Source of the DNA: Ulva prolifera
Taxonomy: Eukaryota > Chlorophyta > Ulvophyceae > Ulvales > Ulvaceae
Direction: 5' to 3'
Length of the DNA stretch: 64,000 nt
Assembly (NCBI GenBank): GCA_023078555.1
Contig: JALAAN010000014.1
Coordinates: 2,501 to 66,500, forward strand
Below the pieces are notes generated by a model that saw nothing but the letters and a program-made list of their open reading frames with translations, was not told the origin of the DNA and ran no database searches. Positions 22,601-30,340 of the stretch are shown here, in pieces; within the stretch, counting starts at the first letter, position 1; the number at the start of each line of letters is the position of its first letter. The position numbers and the translations under genes are program-made.

Positions 22601-25600
22601 CCAATACGCATCCACAAGGACCGTGAGAATGTACTTGTACAAGGCGAGTGTATTGAAACTACCTATGTGACCGGCCCATGTCAGCAGCGTCAAGGTGTGG
22701 CCAAACACACGCCCGGGACACTTTCTGAATGACTCCACGACGGCCCCCATTGGCACCTCCCCTGCACTGTTGCATGATTTCTTCATGTCATTTAAGATCT
22801 CAGCCGGGGGGGCGCGGTTGGGATCTCCTCGAGGGTCAAATGCTGGATCGTCCACAGCTGACACCAGCGCTGCCAGATAGCCACGCGCGAATGTCAACGC
22901 TACACTCGCAGATTTCTTCTGGCCTTCCACACCACGGCATGGTATGCATTTGTACCAGTTGGCATCTGTGTCATCCCAGACGGCTAACGGGTGTGACGCC
23001 AAGTTCCGCACTTGCATCTCATGGCGCGGCATGACAACATCATGGTGAGCCATTGCAGATGCGTCCATGATGCTGCACTTGACTCTGCACACCGTGTCGA
23101 CACATGTTTGCGGTTTTGCCCTGTGGCCATAACTGATACTAAGCATGTGAGGAATGGAATGCTAACGGATGCGTTCGGCCACAACAGACATACGCTAGTC
23201 ACCGCACAGTATCAGCATTGTTACTCACATGTACATGCAGTATGGCAGCTTTGCCGCAGTTCAAGTATGTGGCGTTGTTGGTGACAAATAACACTTTATG
23301 ATGCGTGCATGCATGTGTCGGGATCCCGCGCAAAGTGACACAACACAAGACCGCTGTGGGGTCCGCGGAACAGGCCATAGACGCACATGGGATTCAGCGG
23401 GGGCAACATGGAATACACACCTCGCGTATCGCTCTGGATTGTCGAGCAAATCTCCAAGGCGGTGCAGCTCCGCAACCTCATCACCATGCGAGTGCTCGCG
23501 TACAGTCACAACGCCGCAGTCGCCGTCGGCAGGCTCCGCCGCCCGGGTGGGCGATGCGCACACAATAACTGAATCAGACTCCGACGGTGTGTACGACGGG
23601 TCTTCTACACCCTCGATGTCCTCATCACTGGAGTTGAAGAATGAAAAACTCTCACACTCTGCCTTGCCATCATCACTGCCTGGCACACCGTCACCACGTG
23701 CCGGTGAGGCTCGCATCAGTTGCGGTGTAGGGGCAGCACCACCACTGCCTCTGTGTGCAGCACTCGCCCGCTCACACACACCTGTCACGGGTGGCACCTG
23801 CTCGGGTCTAATGACAGAATCACGACGGCAAAGCGCGGCCGCAAAGTCCGGCTCCAGGGCAGCAACATCACCCTGCCCACAGGTAGCGCTGCTGTCAGCC
23901 GGTGCCGCTTCGCCGCCACAAACCCCAACCTCAGGTCGCTGCGCAGCGACCCCGCTGAGCCACTGCGTGAAAGACTTTTGAGGCTCGCGTGCGCCTCCCT
24001 CAGCAAAATCCACCAACCGCGCAGGTGTACCCCGGTTGGAGGCATCTGGCAAGGGCGCATCGTCGTCAGAATCATCAAGAACGGCCCTGGACAGAGACAC
24101 AGCACCCCTTCTGTGTTTAGGGCGGTGCGAGGCACTGCGCCCCACATGCCACGTCTTCCTAGCAGCGGGGCGCACACCGGCGCTGATCCATGATACATCA
24201 AGCCCACGGATGCAGTTGGCTGCACCAGGACCCCCCAGTGAAGGGCGAACCTCAGCGGCGGAGTCTGCAACGGTGGTATTACCCACATTGGGAGCTGCCA
24301 TAGGACAGCCACCTTCAGGGGCCACTGCAGCTGCAGCATCCACAGCCGCGCCCCCACCCGCCGCCTTCCCTACGACTGCGCACACGCTGTCAGCTGCCTC
24401 CTCACGCACACGCTTCTTCACTACAGACCTGGCACCAGACATCATACGAAACTGCCGCGATGTCCGAAGACGCAATGCAGCTGCTGCAATCTGCTTCGAC
24501 TTGGCTGATGGGCTGGCCACCGCGGCCGGCCGGTTTGAAACCGCCTCAGCTGAGCCCAACCCCGCCGCGCCGCCGCTGCCCCGTTCACTACCAGCCTCCA
24601 CACCTCCACCGGGATCAGGCAGCATGGTTCCAGAACCACCTCCCCGCAGCCTCAGCCCCACGCTGGTGTGTGCCAGGGTCAACTCTGCAACCAGCTGTGG
24701 GTCTGCGGCATGTGCAGCACCCGCAGCACCTGTGGCCACTACTGCTGCGCCCGCTACAGCCAAACCGGTAAAACTCACACCATGCGCAGCCGCAGCAACA
24801 CCTGCAGCCGCGGCTACATCTACAGCGGGCACATCATTTGGATGCGCAATAGAGTCAAACCCCACGCATCCCACGGCACTGGACACCACTGCCCCGAACT
24901 CAGGACACATGGCTCCTGTGGGCTCGGCTCTTTGCTCTATCAGCACATTCACATCACGGGCACCCTCAACCGTAGCAGCAGCAAATGTGGACACAGACAT
25001 TGGAGCCGCTGCGTGCACAACCCGCACCACGCTTTGGGTTACGCCCTGAACCTCTGCCGCGCCCACTGACAGCACCGCAACTGAAGCGGACGGTTTTGCA
25101 GCCACAGTCGCTGCCCTTGGAGCATGTGATGCCGCGACTGCGCTGCCATGTGATGCCGGCGCAACAAAGCACGTGGCCGCTGCATCCAAACCAACTGCAG
25201 CCAGGCGTGCTGCAAGCAACAGAACGCGGCCAACCCGTGCGCTCTCCAGCCTGGATGCTGAGCTCGAGGCTGGCTCAACCATGGCACGTTGCAGCAGCGA
25301 TTGGACACAGCGCATGATGCAGGCACCGAGGTGCATGCCCGCGGTGATGCGCCCCGGCTTCACTTGCCCCACAGGTTCATGAGCGGGCACCACGAGGGCA
25401 GTGCTTGCCACCGCATGCATGCCCGCCGGTGCCGGCGCAAGACCCTCGCACCATGCAAGGCCATACTCTGACTGCCGCACAACGACACTCCCCAACGGAC
25501 TCGAACCCGTCACACACACACGCGTTGGTGTGGGTCTGGTGGACGCACGTGTGGCTGCTTCGCGCCTCCGCTCTGGATTCAATAGCCATGCGCGAGCGGC

Positions 25601-25813
25601 AGTGACACGATCCTCCAGCGCTGCTGACTCTAAAGCGGCAGCTCCAGCCCCTGTGTTCGCCGGCAGGCTCATCATGGTGACGCGCTGTTCGCGCCACCAG
25701 TTGCGCTGCCCTGCGCTGAGGTGGCCCCGAGCAACGTTGGCACACTCCTCCTGCCGCCACAGCCGCCGTGTCCGAGGATGGTGCATCCGCCTGCCTTGGA
25801 CAAAATGTGCCAT
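10395..25813 (-). CDS. giant multidomain protein with C-terminal SF1 helicase, copy A (16 exons)
   Basis: Proposed exons, 5' to 3' on the minus strand: 25813-23421, 23072-22556, 22387-22087, 21892-21600, 21451-21160, 21025-20677, 19538-19114, 18817-18616, 18483-17939, 17743-15862, 15667-15380, 14952-14039, 13882-12965, 12811-12173, 11919-11471, 11268-10395. Every intron has GT donor and AG acceptor, and phases close through all 15 joins once one extra C in exon 3 is discounted. With the exon 16 end of copy D, the total is 11,079 nt, 3,692 residues. The start ATG (25813) has a good context; just upstream, copies A and B differ by a 5-bp indel, which fits a non-coding leader. Two defects: the +1 C at about 22204-22209, and exon 16 running into module gamma, which replaces helicase motif VI with a foreign tail ending at 10395. 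Introns 8 and 14 are the least certain. The role is unknown; the domains suggest DNA handling in the nucleus. Confidence 0.7.
10665..11268 (-). CDS. exon 16, helicase domain 2A, truncated in copy A
   Basis: Starts after GCATGCAG and reads TMTKGGQKMVRQLEDMSF, then GEPMLLTACLGPSRPNG, which matches the 'G-x-PVMLxxNLxxxxGLxNG' region of PIF1-like helicases. Then QLPIVPAAVRTASSMLSATV occupies the place of motif V, although the usual KSQG is not conserved. The genuine sequence stops at about 10665; the frame continues through module gamma to a stop at 10395, adding about 90 unrelated residues. Motif VI is therefore missing and this copy should lack helicase activity. Confidence 0.65.
11471..11919 (-). 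CDS. exon 15, helicase middle region (residues 3320-3469)
   Basis: Contains TVVIAPYKADCKELRDILL, which fits the strand-helix of SF1 motif IV (APT/PYxxQ type), followed by a YSYKRTDG segment. The acceptor is taken as CGAG before 11919, which keeps phase with exon 14 and is unaffected by the extra base copy D has just upstream; a stronger-looking TTTCAG lies 10 bp further 5' but gives the wrong phase. Donor GC/GTGCAC. Copy D carries two single-base insertions here (about 59157 and 59262). Confidence 0.6.
12173..12811 (-). CDS. exon 14, helicase domain 1A with Walker A, B and motif III (residues 3107-3319)
   Basis: Walker A is GMPGSGKT at 12731-12754, preceded by the hydrophobic strand GVIVV. 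Motif Ia-like RTAAQGNTA follows. Walker B-like LHVLEEVQAW has Glu-Glu where PIF1/RecD helicases usually have Asp-Glu. YILSCDPHQSPC matches the GDxxQLPP motif III of that family with two changes. Order and spacing fit SF1B helicases of the PIF1/RecD type. The exon end GCG/GTGCAT is inferred. Copy D has a 1-bp insertion at about 59946 that breaks this exon; copy C ends inside Walker A. Confidence 0.7.
12965..13882 (-). CDS. exon 13, Gly/Ser-rich linker and helicase lead-in (residues 2801-3106)
   Basis: A 918-nt exon. It begins IPWPDGCDPEVIVTSGF; the middle is low complexity with a KKRARSP-like basic patch and a Gly-Gly-Asp run coded by a GCC/GTC repeat at about 13250-13290. That run carries the indels that break copies C and D. 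The last 90 residues are ordered (VTVRNPTQVAALLQSC, FFDLCHMRTDPHV) and lead into the ATPase core. The donor AGG/GTGCGT at 12965 varies to GTGTGT in copy C and GTGCTG in copy D. Confidence 0.6.
14039..14952 (-). CDS. exon 12, globular region upstream of the helicase (residues 2495-2800)
   Basis: A 914-nt exon. Copy D has 917 nt because of one extra in-frame lysine codon in the PPKKKQ stretch; both are open throughout. Copy C has -2 and -1 bp errors at about 48300 and 48400. The sequence is folded-looking, with a hydrophobic helix, LALFVWGIAHCIKAV, and a conserved ATTWVNSDDDVGTALSV block. Acceptor ACATGCATGCAG and donor GAG/GTGCGC. I do not recognise the family. Confidence 0.6.
15380..15667 (-). 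CDS. exon 11, basic linker (residues 2400-2495)
   Basis: A 288-nt exon between acceptor TTACACCAG and donor T/GTGAGC. It has identical length in copies C (49140-48853) and D (63250-62963). It starts CCEGTLDLVKADLMDDA, then a strongly basic helical part (NHRKRQRYEAK, SEKEKLRKAY, RAARRKSSKG). Such a segment could bind nucleic acid or act as a nuclear localisation signal; that is inference from charge only. Confidence 0.65.
15862..17743 (-). CDS. exon 10, Cys-rich zinc-module array and acidic tail (residues 1773-2399)
   Basis: One uninterrupted 1,882-nt exon with about eight further zinc modules. They alternate CxxC...CxxC types (SCSRC...QCCVC; FCNRC...ICNGC; YYCRGC...LRCVL; WYCPKC...VCARC) with CxxH types (RVCPYHRS; ECHVAGC...VCYPH; RCHYID...CMCSAKQH). 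An acidic, disordered stretch follows (YSDEEDFGN, DTGDSDDALMGDDYG), then a last C4 module, RCRNAPACKK...LCITC. The modules recall Stc1-like or HNH-adjacent treble clefs, but no single family is certain. The open frame continues 18 codons through the start of intron 10 to a TGA, so unspliced transcripts would end a helicase-less protein of about 2,400 residues. Confidence 0.7.
17939..18483 (-). CDS. exon 9, start of Cys/His zinc-binding array (residues 1591-1772)
   Basis: An exon of 545 nt, the same length in copy C (51956-51412). Three modules of C-x(n)-C-x(9-16)-C-x2-H type are visible; their ends read HLCPRHLRK, ATVCNIHRTG and TGLCPKHVK, and the second and third begin YCKNTACKK and HCDVTSCS. 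The spacing resembles small treble-clef or knuckle zinc sites. Donor AAG/GTGCTA keeps phase 0 with the TTTTTGCAG acceptor of exon 10. Copy B has a 1-bp deletion at about 33123 (CTCAGC for CTCGAGC). Confidence 0.65.
18616..19538 (-). CDS. exons 7-8, acidic helical region (residues 1382-1590)
   Basis: Exon 7 (19538-19114) and exon 8 (18817-18616) are joined by donor GAG/GTTCGT and acceptor GCATGCAG. Exon 7 is the best proof of coding in the gene: copy C (52899-52475) differs at about 30 of 141 residues yet has the same length of 425 nt, no indel, the same phases and unrelated introns. It contains DEVQTAWLHELEAAGGDHGVD and a conserved DLCRFGQEMS block. Exon 8 contains the MRDWIWTAGGAGFMG segment. 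In the same frame a TAG stop follows 43 bp past the chosen donor (TTGG/GTGCGA), so a shorter protein ending here is an alternative. Confidence 0.65.
19539..20676 (-). other. intron 6, longest intron (1,138 bp)
   Basis: Bounded by CAG/GTAAGA at 20677 and CTGTGCAG at 19539-19546. It is nearly identical in copy B (34219-35352). In copy C the equivalent intron is only about 340 bp, unalignable, and contains two poly-C runs. Short open frames inside it have no support, and no RNA gene is evident. Confidence 0.55.
20677..23072 (-). CDS. exons 2-6, globular region of unknown family (residues 798-1381)
   Basis: The five exons are 23072-22556, 22387-22087, 21892-21600, 21451-21160 and 21025-20677. 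Donors are AAG/GTGCGT, CAG/GTGGGT, AT/GTGCGT, TTG/GTGCGT and CAG/GTAAGA. Copy B has the same five exons, and exons 3-6 have the expected lengths of 300, 293, 292 and 349 nt. The sequence is mixed, folded-looking and rich in aromatic residues; examples are WAGHIGSFNTLALYKY, RWGHIHFVPTYYVDEA and FCFCRYHGMVPLRF. Exon 5 ends with a His/Asn-rich stretch (GHLHHNGHENR) and then GGQWSTN. I compared this by eye with tyrosine recombinase boxes, Helitron Rep and KDZ transposases and could not assign it. If the element is a transposon, its recombinase most likely sits here. Confidence 0.6.
23421..25813 (-). CDS. exon 1, low-complexity N-terminal region (residues 1-797)
   Basis: Starts MAHFVQGRRM with a basic, Trp-containing first 50 residues. 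About 600 residues of Ala/Gly/Val/Ser-rich, probably disordered sequence follow, with basic patches (KKRVREE, RPKHRRG). Near the 3' end is an acidic stretch, NSSDEDIEGVEDPSY, then a short helical segment, LHRLGDLLDNPERYA. The donor GAG/GTGTGT at 23421 leaves phase 2, matching the next acceptor. The region has no recognisable catalytic domain; tethering or nuclear targeting is only a guess. Copy B has at least three indels here and is not open. Confidence 0.6.
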
Positions 25814-26179
25814 CGTCCTGCGCACCAACAACGTCAGCGCTGCGCCGCAAAACAGCACATCATGCATGAAGCAGGGGCATGAGACACAATGCGTACCGCC
25901 TCACTCTGGGCGTCCCGTGCCAGCGTACACTCCACTGGACATCATCGATGCTAGGCGCCGAGACCTCCACAGTCAGCTTTGCCGCCCTAGCTGGCATGGC
26001 CTCATCAGGAAACCTGTGCACCACAGGCAGACTTACAAAACAGTGAGTGCACCACTGGCATGTTTAGCATGGCGACGGGAAGAGTGCTGCAACAGACCAA
26101 CGGAGATATCTCAAAACCCATCGTACCTCAACAGCCACACGCACACATGGCCACACTACAGCAGAGTATCAAACTACAG

Positions 26180-26326
<147 letters not shown>

Positions 26327-26337
26327 GGGGCGTCGCG

Positions 26338-26683
26338 CGCGATGCGTGCGCACGCGCGCGTGTGCGTTTGCGTGCGCATGGCTGTGGCCGGAGCGGGTGC
26401 GGCCGCATCCGCGATCCCACGCCGTTGCGTGGTGGGACATGCGATGACGGGATGCCATGCATGATGCTCCTGCTTATGGCAGAGCATGTGAGAGGCAGCG
26501 AAGGTTTCCCGCGATGCGTGCGCACGCGCGCGTGTGCGTTTGCGTGCGCATGGCTGTGGCCAGAGCGGGTGCGGCCGCACCCGCAATCACACGCCGCTGC
26601 GGTGGTGGGACATGCGTTGACGGGATGCTATGCATGATGCTCCTGCTTATGGCAGAGCATGCAAGAGGCAGCCCAGGTTTCCT
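26338..26683. repeat. 172-bp tandem duplication next to the TG tract
   Basis: Two units, starting GCGATGCGTGCGCACGCGCG at about 26339 and 26511 and each ending AGGTTTCC. They differ at a few bases. Copy B has the same pair after its own TG tract (about 41547-41895). Confidence 0.8.
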
Positions 26684-27250
26684 GTGCGGGTGTCCACATC
26701 GACTGCACAATGGATGCGACAATTTGTGAGCTGGAACACACCTCGGGGGCATCTGTGGGCATCCTCGTCGTTCACGCTTGCGCCTACGTCGGCAGCCCTG
26801 AACGAGCGCCTGGCACGATGCTCCATACCCCCGCACCGGATCAGGCAACGACTCATGCGCATGCATGACACCTACCGTCCTCCTCTCCTGAATGCATAAC
26901 ACGGGTACAGCTCAGCAGAGGGGGTGTACTGACGATGTCGCGATGCACAGGCCCGTGTATGCCACCAGTCCAGCCGGGGGTGGTGTTGTGTGGCTTGCAG
27001 CATGCATGCACAGTTTCTGCACAGGCACCTCCAGCCACACAGAACTGGATCCACTCGCACTTCCAGATCCCACCCTGTTCGATCATGCGTATGCACGCAC
27101 TTGCACCATATCAGCGCGATCGTCCGACATACCGCCACAACTTCGATGCGCTGCTCTACCATCGCAGCAGCCGTCGTCAGGCTGTCTGGTGCCGCCATCG
27201 CTGCCTGCCCACGTCGTCGCTGATCTGTGTTCGGGGTTCGGTGCGCCCGA
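26684..27250. other. 5' flank of gene A, no confident gene
   Basis: Nearly identical to 41896-42462 upstream of copy B. Open frames of 110-165 codons occur on both strands without indels between copies, but A and B are too similar for that to be informative. Untranslated leader exons of the minus-strand gene could lie here; I cannot place them. I see no TATA-like element that I would defend. Confidence 0.4.
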
Positions 27251-28203
27251 CCCGGCCCGTGGGTCACTGAGCCTCTGTGCGAGTTTGCAAGCGTACGCCC
27301 ACAGCCACGCCAGCTGACAGTCGCACCTATCTCCGACTCAAGCAATAGGCTGCCACGCTCCAGCGATGACAAATACCGACTCTAAATCAAAGCCTAGACG
27401 TGCGTATCTAGACGCTCATCTCAATTCTACCATGTAAATGTCACAATGCGTGCCAGAGCTCGCCTAACAAGAGGTCGAACAAATCGTAACTGACATGCAA
27501 CTCTGTGTACACGACGTCCGTCTGCTCACGTATTAACCCGCGTGCACAGCTGCTGAGAGACGAATGCACGACTTTCCAGAGTTGCATCAGTCAACCGATT
27601 CATCCTTCGTCGCCTGTCTCCACATGCAGGTGTCCAGGCAGTGCAGCCCTCTCGCCACGAAGCCTGCAACTGTATGCATGGCACCCGCCGCTGACCAACC
27701 CCACATCTGCGCGCCTCGCCCTGAAACTTTCGGCAAAATGGAACCTCCGATGACACACAAAGACATGCTACTTGTTCGTCCTGTTGACAGGTTCTGTGTC
27801 GATTTTGGCGTTGCCTTGTTTCACATGTGTTTTGGATGTGACGTGGTGAGGCGTTCATGCCACCTGATCATGAGTGCTTCATCGCAGCAACCTTCGTCCA
27901 GCCACTACCAACTTCTGGGCTGTCAGTAGGGTGATACGGTGGCACTTGCTGCTGCCATGGTGAGGCTTGACACCAGCAGTGCAGCGCCCGTGAGTGATGC
28001 GCAATGATGCTGCTCATATATAGCAGTGCCCGGAGGTGCTGCAATCATGTCTCAAGTGCGAAACAGCACAGGTCAGGTCACTGCAACCGGAGCAGACTCC
28101 CACAGCGCAGAATTGTCACGATTCCTAAGAAGCCGTCCGACTGTGGTACATCCAACGTGGGCGGGTGCCGAAACAGCAGGTGGTTCGCTGGGCTGAGTTA
28201 TTG

Positions 28204-28208
28204 TTACA
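28204..28208 (-). terminator. candidate TGTAA poly(A) signal of gene Q
   Basis: TGTAA on the minus strand about 150 bp past the Q stop. The same element lies past the stop in R1 (717-721), R2 (7788-7792) and the more diverged R4 (43460-43464). TGTAA is the usual chlorophycean polyadenylation signal. The conservation in R4 is suggestive only. Confidence 0.35.
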
Positions 28209-28357
28209 AAATTGAGCTGCAAGGAAAGCTGCCAATATTGATGTACCGCCGGGGGGGGGGCTACCCCACCGCAAAAACAATCTTCAACAACTTCACAATC
28301 CCGTCGCATGCAGGTACCACCGGCAGAGACAATAGACACAGCATGGCATGCATACAG

Positions 28358-29345
28358 TCACTGCGGCTGACCCCCGTCATGCACTGGTGGTGAAGTTGGC
28401 GTAAGGAACCCCATCCGCAGATATTCGGTGGTGTAGACACGCACATCGGGCGACCACCTCACAGAGAGGCGTATTCCCAAATCAATCCTTCCTACGTACG
28501 GCTGGCGACTCATATGCTGGAAGCATGTGCCAGCTCGGGCGCGCGCAGCGAGGTGGGTTCCTGGCCGTCTCCCGGCCGCACCAATCAGGCGCGGCACCCA
28601 CACACACACATCCACAGGCGCTGGCTGCTGCCACCCCACTCCAACATCCACCCTCCACACCGCGGCAGCAGCCATGGACGTCCAAAACTGTCCCACGCGA
28701 GCACCCGTCAGCACGCGTACACGTACGCGCTGCCCAAACACAAAGTAAACCTCGGCACCCGCCTTGGATATCCCCACCCGCACCCACACATCCGGCAGGG
28801 CCCACATGCCCGCAGATCTCAGCAGCGCGGGAAACATGGCCCCCACCCGCACCGCCGCCACAACCTGCTGCTGCATCGCGAAGACGTCGCTGACCCGCTC
28901 CGGGTGCCGCAGCCCGCCGCCAGCCACACGGGCATCGCGACTGCGGACGCCAGCGGCCATGCGTGCTGCCCCATCCACATCTGCCATGGGCTCCACGTGC
29001 ACCCCAGCCACAGAACCACCGACCGGGCCTTCCTGCATGACCAGCACGCGGTGTGACTTCCTGTGAATTTCAGGTCACATCACTGTACCGTGGGGAATGA
29101 CGGTGTGGGTCGAGTGCTGCAGTGCAGGCCAGTGCAAGATTCTCTCGCACGCCCTGCTTCCACCCCCTACCACCATGTGCCTGCACGCACATCCGCTGCG
29201 CAACTTCGCACCCACCTGTCCTGCCTTCAGACGCTGCCCCGCCGTCATTGCCGCAGCCACCTCTGCTATCCACACAGCCGAACTATTATTGAAAAGAGCT
29301 GCTGCCTGTTCTACTAACGGTGCGTCAGGTCGCCGGACGTTCCTC
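28358..29345 (-). CDS. gene Q, last two exons, best copy (R3)
   Basis: Exon 29345-29216 (130 nt) joins exon 29032-28358 by donor CAG/GTGGGT and acceptor CATGCAG, phase 0. The first encodes a helix (PLVEQAAALFNNSSAVW, then VAAAMTAGQRLKAGQ). The second encodes about 224 residues with HPERVSDVFAMQQQVVAAV and a beta-rich core (ISKAGAEVYFVFGQRVRV; APVDVCVWVPRLIG; RLSVRWSPD), ending near TEYLRMGF. Compared with R1 and R4, all indels inside the second exon are 6 or 12 bp, while introns shift freely. That is strong evidence of past protein-level constraint in this frame. Upstream exons are not identified. Function unknown; it always sits about 2.5 kb upstream of the helicase gene on the same strand. 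Confidence 0.65.
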
Positions 29346-29951
29346 CTGTCACGCTGCACCTAGTGCACGGTCGAACACTGGCACGGGTGCTGAACAACTG
29401 ATTCACAAGTGTTGCAACAGCGTCATCACATACGCAGTGGCCTATCCCGGATTCCACCCCCAAGAAGATGCTGTCAGATGTTGTATGTGCTGCCATGACC
29501 AAGGGAGACGGCAGGCTCTAGTGCCCATCCCGATCGGCTGCACATGCATGTGCGTCTCTCCAGACGGCCCCCAGCCACACGCTGCGCAGCTGCATGCGGC
29601 CCACCGCTGACAACATATACAGTTGCCGAACACATGTTCGTCGAAATGCCGATAGTCAGTACGCCTGGTATCTGTGCGCCTGATGTACGTGCGCCTTGAA
29701 GGCCAACGTGGCTGTCACGGTGACGACCACTGCCGTGGCCACCCCTCAGGCCGCATGCCATTGTCAAACATCCAGCAACCCCAAGCGCCGCGCCTCCCTT
29801 GTGGGCCAGTTGCCATGGGGCATTTCGTACTGCCACATGACCGCTGAATGCCGCGAGGACGTTGAGGTGCACGCGATCACTGAGCATACGTTCCCGGTGG
29901 CTTGCATGCATGCAAAATTCATGCATGCTTGGAGGATGCCCAGAGAACACC

Positions 29952-30104
29952 ATGCGGGACCTGTACACAACGCTGTGCCGCACGGTGGCTCAACAGGTGC
30001 ACGCCGCTGCCCCGCTGATGGCGCGTCATGCGGGGAAGGCAGTTTTGACAGGGCTCGCGGTCCCGCCCGATGACCCTACGCCGCTCACAGGCCATCTGGC
30101 CTGA
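29952..30104 (+). CDS. short plus-strand ORF (50 codons), uncertain
   Basis: Reads MRDLYTTLCRTVAQQV and on to a TGA, with AACACC before the ATG. It is the only plus-strand frame that looks protein-like, and R4 has an identical reading (45189-45341). R5 has indels that change the C-terminus (54426-54608). A conserved CCAG/GTAGGTT plus-strand donor follows at about 30260. It could be a first exon, or chance. Confidence 0.25.
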   Translation: MRDLYTTLCRTVAQQVHAAAPLMARHAGKAVLTGLAVPPDDPTPLTGHLA

Positions 30105-30326
30105 GCGGTGCAGCCCGCCCGCCTGGCCTGCCTGATGGGGATCGTCGCCGCGTGCGCTCGTGGCCCGTCCGCCTTGTGGTGGTTGCGGATCTGGCGGGCC
30201 GTGCGTTGCCGCTGTCTTCCCCGTGTGTCTGCATGTGGCCGCCATTGGGGCGCGACCAGGTAGGTTGCAATTGCGGCGGGCTGGGCTGGTCTTTGGGGTT
30301 GTGGGTCTGTTCGCAGGTGGGCGGGG

Positions 30327-30327
30327 N
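30327..30327. other. single N at the junction of units A and B
   Basis: One ambiguous base exactly where segment R3 stops and the 3' edge of copy B begins. It probably marks a closed gap or an ambiguous join, so the adjacency of units A and B is not secure. Confidence 0.7.
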
Positions 30328-30340
30328 ATCGCTTCACAGG

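Larger units (their letters stand above)
27251..30326 (-). repeat. Q-containing segment R3 of unit A
   Basis: Continuous on its left with the 5' flank of gene A, so unit A runs 10665-30326. It aligns with R1 and R2 over 27482 to about 29650, then differs and instead matches R4 and R5 (a segment with a short plus-strand frame and the start of a GT-rich stretch). It ends abruptly at the N at 30327. Confidence 0.7.

Noticed and set aside
10395..25813. Helitron (RepHel) identity
   Set aside because: The helicase would fit, but I find no HUH motif with the two-tyrosine Rep signature, no TC...CTRR ends, and the domain order with a large zinc array does not match.
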